DNA of 30,989 nucleotides from Acanthaster planci (Eukaryota > Echinodermata > Asteroidea > Valvatida > Acanthasteridae): NCBI RefSeq assembly GCF_001949145.1, contig NW_019091562.1, positions 184,574 to 215,562 on the forward strand. The letters run 5' to 3'. Below are positions 21,801 through 28,931 of the stretch, piece by piece (positions within the stretch are counted from its first letter, which is position 1; each line of letters opens with the position of its first letter). Position numbers and translations under genes: made by a program. The notes under the pieces are model-generated. The model did no database searches. It saw nothing but the letters and a program-made list of their open reading frames with translations, and was not told the origin of the DNA.

Positions 21801-24800
21801 CAGCGACATGTGAACTATGTGTCGGTAGGTGGTCGGGAGTATTGACTTTCACTATAAAGATAAAATCATTTGGTCCAGCATAAAACAGAGCTAGGGCAGC
21901 ACATCTGGGTTTAGAAATTGTGGGAAATGGCCAAGTGTTTGCTCAATGAATCGGTTTGTTTTAAGTTCTACCTGTAGGGAACTTTGATACCAGGAGCAAA
22001 TATCTCACGTCACACAACGAGGTGAAGTGCAACCGAAGAACAGTGGCCATGAGTTGTTTCCTTTTAAATGAGTTCAAATAAGTATATTAAAATAGAAAAA
22101 TGATCTCTTAGTAGGAACCTCTATGACCTTATCTTGATGTTCATATTACTGCATGTCTGTTACCTAGCAACAGCGCCATCCTCCATCCAATTAATTAAGT
22201 CTTCAAGAATTAGTAACCGATTGACCTCTATTTCTAATTAGGCAACCCCTTGGAGGTAATTCTGTTGCCAAGATTTAAGGTCTTTGATGGGAGACGTTCA
22301 AATAAATTTATTCAAATATATGTTTCCACTGTGTCATATTTTTCCACACGCAGTTTGATGTTATGTAGCATTGGTCAGTTTTCCAATGGATTCCCATGAA
22401 TTTAATTTCCTTATTCCTACAGTCGAGCAAGACCCCGATTCCTATTGTCCTGGTGAGTGCTTTTATACTGAAATGAAATGATTCAATAGTGTTGTTTTAT
22501 TATAATTTTTTTACACACGTTATTCGGTGGACAAGAGTAAGTTATCGACTTTTCTATTGCATCCAGTACACGGCACCAATAGTCAACGTGTTGAAAGCAA
22601 ATTCTGATCACATGACTTGGACCAATGCACTTTTCTTAGGTGGCTTGTTTTCTCGAGGGGGAGTTTGGTTAACATTTTCAGGCAATGCTAGAATTTTTAT
22701 CCTGAAACTCTTCGAGGGAAGAAAATGGTAAAGTGCCACTAACCACGCCCACAAGGAACTCAACAGCTCCTATGTTCATAATAGCCCTTATTATTGAACA
22801 TATTAAAGTGGTTTAAAGAAGGTGTTTCATGTGGGTGGTTCCTAATACCTGCACTCATTTCCCCTTTGCTTTAATACGTCAGTCATGTATGAAAGGTGTC
22901 CCAATATTGGGTACACCAGGTCACATCCAACCCGTCCATCCAAGGATAAAACACTATGGCGGACGTGTGTAGCGAAGAACCCTACTAAACAGCGCCAGTT
23001 AAACAAGCTTGCGACTATCTGGTCTTGACCCACACTATGGTCATTCATAAGAATCTCTTCAAAGACACTTTGACTGAACCCCTGTACTGTGAAGCCCAGA
23101 TTTCACTACTACTGTATTAGAATTGCCTGAATTAAAATAAGAGATTTCTGCTTCCGACTTTTAGGGGTACCGACCTTAAAGCCACCGACGACACCAGGAC
23201 CGACTCCCACTCCTAAGGTCTGTGTGCCGCTGGATTGTCAAAACGGCGGTGTTTACGACGAGGAGACGTGTGAGTGCAAATGTCCCCCTCAGTACCAGGG
23301 AGAACTTTGCGATAGTGAGTGATCACTTGATTCTTTCAAGTTCCTTGTAGTGGTTTCCTCGTTCTGATCTCAGTAAATGTACATTCTAGGGATTAAAATA
23401 AAATAAAATTAAGTCGGAGAATCTTTGACATGGCGCCTCGGTATATTTTATGAAAATGTCTGTACATTAGCTTTTCTTTATCTTAAAAATATGCCATGTG
23501 TGTATCGTTTTGGTTTGAACGAATGGCACTTTTTTTTTACCATTTTTGAACCCTTAGAATACATCGGTCGTCCATCGCTTTTCCCAAAGCTCATACGCTT
23601 TGTATCGATCATATTTCCTACGGTAACTCTATATGGTTGGGCCGAGATATTTCTAGAGGAGGGACAAAGCACAGCTCTGACAGATCGTGGAAAAGTCGTA
23701 GGGGAGCAGTAAGGATCATTTGATCATCGGGGCGCTTTTCAGATATTTTCTCATATGCAAATATATAGATTACCTGCGAATTAATGCGAATTACCTGCGA
23801 TGTAGCTGCCCTCCTTCCTTCTTTGTTCTTCGTCTGTTTAATCTTGGTTTTCCATTTCCTTTTCCCGAGCAGATTGTTTTCTCACAAGAAAATATTTGAT
23901 TTATCTGATCCAGTTAAAGCACTGGCGTAATGGTTGATTCAGTTGTCGTGGTGTTTGCCTTCTTCCCTTAGAACCAAAGCCTACCTTGGAACAAACATCA
24001 ACACAACCCACCGAGTGTCCGCTGCTTGATTGTCAGAACGGCGGTAAATTTGACGAAGAGGCCTGCAAATGCAGATGCTTCCAAGGTTACCAGGGAAAAC
24101 TATGCCAGCGTGAGTTGTAATTTGAAGAATCGACTTGTCCGAATTACTAATTGACGTCGGCATGAAGCCACAATCGGTCGGGCTCCATAGGCACACGCGT
24201 TAAATCCAGTCGTAGCAAAGGAATTTAGGCAGACTGTCATTTGGTCAGTTTCCTAAGTTAATAGGCGGCCAGAGTTTGAAAAAAAGATGTTCTCCCCTAG
24301 TCAGCAGCTTATGCCTCGAAATGCACGTTTGCTTCATCGGTCCACTTTATACATCACCCAAATACGAACCCGTCATCTGACGGGTGTGGGTCGGCAATCA
24401 CGTGTCATGCTTTGATATAATCAACGGCGGACCAGCATCCTGTAATTAATTAAACACAACAGAATCATTCCGCAATTTTGCTCTAAGCACTTGTAAAATC
24501 TGAACAGAGAAGCTGAAGTTTGATTCCAACAGAATCTCTTTCAAAGGCAGTAGCACTGTTTAATATTTACATTATAATCCACGCACCGGCTCATCAGGAA
24601 GCCATGGAAAGCCCTTGGGACGGTCTGGAAAAGCGTATGGCATGGACAACCTCTGTAAGAGCTGACGTCAAACTATTTGAGGAAAATTGTTCGCCAAAGT
24701 TTTTAAATAAAACGATTTGCTTGACATCCTTTTATTACGTTTGTCTACAGATAGCAAAGAGGACATTGCCAATGGCGTGGTAATCATTCTCTCTGCGGAC

Positions 24801-27800
24801 TTTAACAGGGTAAGTACTGTTAACTTTCTTCTCACAGTGCATGAGTAGGCTAACTTCCTCAACCTCCATCAGTCTGCGCCTTTAGGGGCGCTTTCGGATT
24901 ACGTAGGCCTAAAACATAGTGACGTGTGCACTTTCTGAATGATAACTCTTTGAGCGCTGGGCATTGGCTAACATGGCGTGTTTTGATTGGCTACTGGGTG
25001 AGATATTAACACACTCTCTTCTACTTCCAGTGGGGGGAAATGGAACCGATTTTTAAAACAGGCATCGCAGAATCCTTGACGACACACTGCAATGACAATT
25101 TCGAAGTTTGCTGCCCAGACCGGGGTTCCAAGACAACGTAAGTTACATAATAGAGATTATAGTTTCACCTAACATGGAAAAAAGTTCCCTGTGATTTTAA
25201 AGGGGAACAACTAAATATCATAACCAAGGACACCTCGTCACTTTTCGTCCTTTTTCTTACAATGAATGAGGTCCCTTCCAAGAAAAGACCGTCATTGTGC
25301 TATTTATATGCTGCCTCCTACGAGTCTAATGAGTGTAGGCCTAGTGTCGACGCTGGCACTTTCACTTATAAAAGCACGTAAATCGAGAAGAAATAATCCC
25401 ACACCAACGTTGGACATAAATGTATTATGCGCCAGCATTGTCACAGCAGCGCAACACGTTGCAGTCCCGATCCTTGGTATATCTGTTCTAGGATTTTCGA
25501 AATGCAAGTTTCTCTGAACAAAGGCTAAGAGCCACTCCCGCTCAAAAGAAAAAAAACTTGGGTAGGAATTAAAATGGTCAGAGTTTGTCTGTTGTCGTGT
25601 TATGAGTAAACTGGACGGGGGAAAACAATCTTTTACTTTAATCCAAGGAGATACTCCGATTGAAGTTGTGGACAAACTTACCACAGGGGAAAACGAACTT
25701 TAACAGTCGACAACTGAGCCAAAGATGGGTACCCATCGCATAATTTGTGTGTGTGTGCGCCCACCCAGTTCTAGCGACGGTTGTTGACGCACCCAACAAT
25801 ATATATTGCAGATCTGTATGATTGGCAAATTCCATCGACCTCCACGTCACTGTGGAGATCAATGGCCAAACGACTTCGGTTTTCCATCATTCTTCTTTTC
25901 CGAATCTTTCTTTTCAGCTCAGAAAAGTTCTCCTACGCGAACGAGTCTGACATTCTAGTCGCCAGTGGATATCCAGAACCAAGTGAAGACATCGAGAACG
26001 AATTTTCCACCATGTTCCTGGCAAGGGAACTGGGAGAATCAGAGCTGTGTGTCAAAGGGGGATCGCCAACAACTCAGAGTCGACAAAAGGCTGATACTGA
26101 ACATGCAATGTACGAGAGGGATGCTACGCCAGGTAGAGTTCACTTGTCGGAATTAACTGCTGTTTATCGAATGTTGGCAGCCGTTTATGCTGCACTGAAA
26201 TCGTCTGCGTTAAATTTTACCCCAAAGGAGGGTGAAAATAGCAGCCACCCCAAATCGGGTTTTATCAACCATGTTCATTGGGTTAGGATCAATTTCTGGT
26301 TCATGATTCTTAATCCACAAATGGTTTTACATTTTGGTCGAGATGAACCAGTCAGTTATTTTAATTCCCGAAGCAGTTGCAGTCTTCACCCTCATATGAG
26401 TTAAATTTAACCAAGGCAAAAATGTTTTCCGTGCGTATCCTGTTGAGAAGTAGGCCTGTTGTCTGAATACTGAGCTGAGCGTCTCGAATACTGAGGTACT
26501 GACGTATTCAGGAATCAAATCGCCTTTTTTTAAAGACAGTACTTCCATTCTTCAGTTTATAACTCGATGTGTGCTCTCGACATTCAATCTTTTTTTTGGG
26601 GGGGGGGATTCTCACCAGGCGCCTACCTAGATCAAGATCTCCTCCTTCAAGTCATTCGGAAGTACCAAGCGAAGCTGACAGAAGACCTGAATGATGCTGG
26701 CATCAACGCCTCGATAACCAAGGTGGAGGCGGGCAAGGTGGAACCGCCAGACATCGTCACGGACGTGCCGCCAGACCGGACCCCGATCTGGCCGCTGCCA
26801 CCCCCGGGTCTCTCGCCTGGCGCCATCGCCGGCATCGTAGTTGGTTCGTTAGCGTTACTAGCCGTGTGTGGAGGGTTGGCGGTGTTCCTGAAGACAAAGT
26901 AAGTAAAAAGGAGGAAGATGTCGAAGAATTAAGGGTGCTTTTTCATGCATTTCAGTGCGCTTCGTGTCTTTCAGTTGCCGGCTGTGTTCATGGAGACTGC
27001 ACAGGGGTGGAACGCGGTTAACACGTGCAGATACAGAAAGGACCAAAAACTAATATGTAGAGGCGGCCTTACCATAAAGAGAGATTGCGTTACGTATCTC
27101 AGCTAAGACGGCGAAAGGATCCATCCAAGAAATACATTTGAGCACCAAAACGTGCATACAATTTCACAACTTGGTCAAGGAAACTGACCTTGGCGTACAT
27201 GTATCGAATTGAGATAACCCTTTGTTATTCTCTACGGCCGTTATGTATGGCCCACCCTGACGGGCTATTAGACGGGTTTAGATTAGAAGGACATTCCTCT
27301 GCGCGTATAGGAGAAATTTAATACTTAACTGAAAAAAAAAATCCAGGGGATGTACTTTCCAAAGTCACCACTTGACAGTCGCTAGGAAGATATTTCTCAA
27401 CAGCAAAGATTACTTTTACTGCAGTAACGCACCTCAAAATTATAAGTTTGAATCGATAAATTTATTCACCATCTTCATTTTAGCAAACTTGAACAAACTG
27501 CTTAATGGAAGAATGATGCTGAAAGTTGACATTTCATCGTTTTCAGGATATGGAATTCCAGTTCAAGCACTGTAAAACCACTGAAGGTGAAGCAGTGTGA
27601 TCTTGACTCTGGTAAGTCAGGTTTTTTTCACTTTGTAGAATTTGTCAATTTCCAAAAGCACTATAAACATGAGTTTATTTCACAAATTGCCAGTGACGTC
27701 GGACCTTTTTTCAGAATTCCTACCGTTCCAAATCTGATTAAATCATCAAGAAAATAAAAATCTTTCATATACACGATGCATCGAATAAAAACAATGTGTA

Positions 27801-27931
27801 CCAGGCCTATTCTGTTTTTTCTTTCCCTTTTTTTAGATTAGAAAATACGTTCATCCATCTTGCTATTTTTTTCAGATGAATGTGATAGTTCTGCTAAAAG
27901 AAATGACGCAGAAACGAAATTTTGTCATTAG
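15657..27931 (+). CDS. membrane-anchored CAP-EGF-ShK-EGF-EGF-SEA-like protein, 16 coding exons
   Basis: The joined exons are 15657-15851, 17950-18195, 19579-19688, 20310-20401, 20664-20693, 21056-21148, 21690-21824, 22423-22452, 23165-23314, 23972-24109, 24751-24809, 25031-25137, 25918-26132, 26619-26898, 27547-27611 and 27876-27931. They total 2001 nt with no internal stop, giving 666 residues. All introns are GT-AG and all phases agree, which strongly supports the model. Predicted layout: signal peptide 1-23, CAP domain about 40-186, Cys-rich hinge 195-224, EGF-like 226-254, ShK 258-299, EGF-like 330-359, EGF-like 376-405, SEA-like juxtamembrane region about 411-575, transmembrane helix about 603-624 and tail 625-666. 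N-glycosylation sequons occur at N28, N35, N198, N237, N470 and N563. CAP proteins are mostly secreted; EGF and ShK modules suggest cell-surface binding or modulation of extracellular partners. No gene name is given because I do not recognise an ortholog. Confidence 0.87.
15852..17949 (+). other. intron 1 (2098 bp)
   Basis: Begins GTGAGT and ends in a C/T-rich tract with CACAG. It contains a 97-codon ORF at 16030-16323 with no recognisable domain, and a tract near 16260-16375 where TGACCCC and GGGGTCA words face each other, possibly a decayed MITE. Nothing else was seen. Confidence 0.7.
17950..18195 (+). CDS. exon 2: core of the CAP domain
   Basis: Residues 66-147 begin KWDESLALMAQAWSAEC and end GHYTQ, a CAP signature. 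Of the four cavity residues conserved in CAP proteins, three are visible: H86 (in WEHG), E125 (in WYNE) and H144 (in GHYT). The remaining Glu position, usually in a Gly-Glu-Asn-Leu motif, is Gln101 here (RLGQNLYL). The exon is phase 0 on both sides, with donor GTTTGT. Codon use is GC-rich relative to the flanks, as expected for a true exon. Confidence 0.92.
18196..19578 (+). other. intron 2 (1383 bp), with a MITE near its 3' end
   Basis: A 78-codon plus ORF at 18496-18732 looks like chance. The word CCGACCGACCCT appears near 18540 and again near 19215, suggesting remnants of one dispersed repeat. A palindromic MITE occupies 19380-19521. The acceptor CACGACAG lacks a long pyrimidine tract. Confidence 0.65.
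19380..19521. mobile_element. 142-bp palindromic MITE
   Basis: The outer arms ACGGGGCCCCTATGGGACAT (from 19380) and the reverse complement of the right end (ending 19521) match with few differences. Inner arms 19412-19428 and 19463-19479 are perfect 17-bp complements, and the centre is the perfect palindrome TATTTCGTGCGCACGAAATA (19433-19452). The whole could fold into a hairpin. The same terminus and central palindrome words occur in the inverted repeat starting at 14036. It ends only 57 bp before exon 3. Confidence 0.8.
19579..19688 (+). CDS. exon 3: C-terminal part of the CAP domain
   Basis: Residues 148-184 read LAWATSYALGCGMDFC and then VWIVTCNYGPT, the second CAP signature, with Cys residues placed for the usual disulfides. 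Donor GTATGT at 19689, phase 2. A GTGAGT inside the exon (after TTCT) is a cryptic donor, but using it would break the domain. Confidence 0.9.
20310..20401 (+). CDS. exon 4: end of CAP and Cys-rich hinge
   Basis: Encodes GNVGGLKPYKPGPNCTKC and a further CxxxxxxC-type segment ending CYNSLC, like the hinge that follows CAP domains. Acceptor TATTTCCAG, donor GTAAGT. It enters in phase 2 and leaves in phase 1, the entry point for the symmetrical exons that follow. Confidence 0.88.
20664..20693 (+). CDS. exon 5: 30-nt microexon in the Cys-rich hinge
   Basis: Encodes RLCSDHTEKC between a TCTCTCCCTGTAG acceptor and a GTAAGT donor, phase 1-1. It adds two cysteines to the hinge. It is small but well bordered and needed for no frame reason, so it might be optional. 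Confidence 0.75.
21056..21148 (+). CDS. exon 6: EGF-like unit 1
   Basis: Residues 225-255 include CESCGELNSTSCSCKC and NGFQGTDC, an EGF-like pattern with the closing Gly-Phe-x-Gly turn. It carries a sequon at N237. Phase 1-1. It has one extra Cys relative to the two later EGF-like units, possibly pairing with the hinge. Confidence 0.85.
21468..21655 (+). repeat. G-rich degenerate repeat with two G-quadruplex motifs
   Basis: A run of degenerate TGGGTTGGG/GATGGG words sits in intron 6. Two stretches meet the usual four-tract quadruplex rule on the sense strand: 21582-21600 (loops 2, 2, 1) and 21608-21628 (loops 2, 2, 5). It ends 34 nt before the ShK exon. Confidence 0.75.
21690..21824 (+). CDS. 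exon 7: ShK (ShKT) domain
   Basis: Residues 256-300 hold six cysteines in ShK spacing: ICEDFDSRC, then PWCW, ATCPATCELC. The acidic start and the final Cys-x3-Cys-x2-Cys pattern are typical. ShK domains occur in cnidarian toxins as well as in many ordinary extracellular enzymes and CAP proteins; here it is one module of a large membrane protein, so a toxin role is not implied. I do not see the Lys-Tyr pair linked with potassium-channel block. Phase 1-1, donor GTAGGT. Confidence 0.9.
22423..22452 (+). CDS. exon 8: 30-nt microexon linker
   Basis: Encodes VEQDPDSYCP between TTCCTACAG and GTGAGT, phase 1-1. It has the same size and phase as exon 5. It inserts a lone Cys between the ShK and EGF modules, so its inclusion may matter for disulfide pairing. 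Confidence 0.7.
23165..23314 (+). CDS. exon 9: Pro/Thr linker and EGF-like unit 2
   Basis: Starts with a mucin-like linker (PPTTPGPTPTPK), a likely site of O-glycosylation, followed by CVPLDCQNGGVYDEETCECK and the closing CPPQYQGELC. Six cysteines are spaced C-x4-C-x10-C-x-C-x-C-x8-C. Phase 1-1. Confidence 0.9.
23972..24109 (+). CDS. exon 10: linker and EGF-like unit 3
   Basis: Same construction as exon 9: a Thr/Gln/Pro linker, then CPLLDCQNGGKFDEEACKCR and CFQGYQGKLC. Cysteine spacing is identical to exon 9, and more than half of the residues agree, so the two exons are tandem duplicates. Phase 1-1. Confidence 0.9.
24751..24809 (+). CDS. exon 11: start of the SEA-like juxtamembrane region
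   Basis: Encodes DIANGVVIILSADFNR, a strong beta-strand candidate, between TTGTCTACAG and GTAAGT. It enters in phase 1 and leaves in phase 0, closing the run of symmetrical exons. Confidence 0.82.
25031..25137 (+). CDS. exon 12: first helix of the SEA-like region
   Basis: Encodes WGEMEPIFKTGIAESLTTHC, an amphipathic helix, followed by a Cys-rich NFEVCCPDRGSK loop. Acceptor CTACTTCCAG, donor GTAAGT, phase 0 to 2. Confidence 0.85.
25918..26132 (+). CDS. exon 13: middle strands of the SEA-like region
   Basis: Encodes KFSYANESDILVASGYPE and later FSTMFLARELGESELC, two strand-like stretches, then a polar loop ending HAMYERDATPG. The acceptor tract (TTCTTTTCAG) is strong. The donor GTAGAG is weak, but the junction to exon 14 keeps frame and gives a natural continuation. 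Read-through would add about 90 residues and stop at 26404, so intron retention would give a form without a membrane anchor. Confidence 0.8.
26619..26898 (+). CDS. exon 14: last helix/strand of the SEA-like region and transmembrane helix
   Basis: Encodes AYLDQDLLLQVIRKYQAKLT (helix), INASITKVEAG (strand), a Pro-rich stalk and then a single membrane span, AIAGIVVGSLALLAVCGGLA, stopped by Lys-Thr-Lys. Small-xxx-small spacing in the span could favour helix packing. A T8-G10 run lies just upstream of the acceptor. Donor GTAAGT, phase 1 to 2. Confidence 0.9.
27547..27611 (+). CDS. exon 15: cytoplasmic tail, first part
   Basis: Encodes KIWNSSSSTVKPLKVKQCDL and a few more residues: a Ser-rich, basic juxtamembrane tail that could be phosphorylated. 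Acceptor TTTCAG, donor GTAAGT, phase 2 to 1. Confidence 0.75.
27876..27931 (+). CDS. exon 16: end of the cytoplasmic tail and stop
   Basis: Encodes DECDSSAKRNDAETKFCH and ends at TAG 27929-27931. The acceptor has a good T-rich tract (TATTTTTTTCAG). The tail has no motif I recognise. Confidence 0.72.
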
Positions 27932-28931
27932 TAAGATGAAACCTGGAGTGGAGTTTTGGGTGGCAAGTCTACTGGGGAAGGAAGTGTGACAGTTGACACC
28001 CACAATGGATCTAAAGAATAGAAACTTGTGTACGTGCAAAGCTTTCTTCTTGCGAGATTGCACCCGGTAGAATTACACCCTGCCTGCGTACTTCTACATA
28101 TATTTTGGAGCATCACCCCCCCCCTTGGAGTTGGTGGCGAGGTGTTTTTGTTTGTAATGCACAGTCTGGAAAATGCCCATCCATGCATTTTTTTCGCATA
28201 ATATAGTTCTTTTGGTAGTGAAACAAAATATGTTTCACAACTTTTACCCCGTCCAAACATTAACGTACATAGCCCTTTGCTATTTCATACAAACTTGGTG
28301 TTTTCCAAGGTTAACTAAGATAATATAGTACATTATGACTGTGCGGAGTTGGCGACATTTTACAGTACCAACAAGCAATTTTTCGAGCAGCTAATTTTGT
28401 AACAACAGTTGACTGTCTCTTCCAATGGAGGCCACGTTCACAACCTTGGAATTACATACTTACTCATCAAAATGCCTCCATCAAAGTAGGAAATTATTTT
28501 GTTTTGAAATACATGCATTTGAAAGATCACCATGGAATATCACCATGGATAGATAAGTTTCTAAATGATTAATCTGTTCTGTAAAGTTATACATGCGCAT
28601 GAATTGTTAAGTAAACAGGTTTGCGGTAGCACCATGCAAGGATATCTCTTTTGCTAGTATGTGTGGTTCTGAAAAGAACCGGTGCGTACTCAATATTTCG
28701 GACAGTATTCTCTGTCCGTCGTAAGGAGACTGCCTGACATGATAAATTAATTTTAAAATATTTACTTTAATAACAAAGAAAGAGTTAAAACCTAGGTTCA
28801 ACTGAAAGTAAATTGGCTAAATGCGATTTGTTAAAAGAAATACAAAGACAAATTACAGAACAACATACGTTACAAGTAGCATATATAAATATGAATAAGT
28901 GAACTGACGAAAAAGATAAAATAAGAATAAA
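27932..28931 (+). other. candidate 3' UTR of the CAP gene
   Basis: The first AATAAA that I found downstream of the stop is at 28926-28931, within AT-rich sequence. A C9 tract lies at 28116-28124. The true end of the transcript cannot be fixed from sequence, and weaker variant signals may be used earlier. Confidence 0.3.

Larger units (their letters stand above)
21825..27875 (+). other. introns 7-15 of the CAP gene (non-exonic parts)
   Basis: The introns between exons 7 and 16 range from about 220 to 780 bp and are AT-rich. Apart from short chance ORFs, I saw no nested gene, RNA gene or complete transposon in them. Confidence 0.55.

Noticed and set aside
21690-21824. ShK exon read as a venom toxin gene
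   Set aside because: It is one internal exon of a large membrane protein, and ShK domains are common in non-toxin proteins.
26133-26404. Continuation of the exon 13 frame to a stop at 26404
   Set aside because: Exon 14 joins in frame and supplies the rest of the ectodomain and the membrane helix; the extension is best seen as retained intron.
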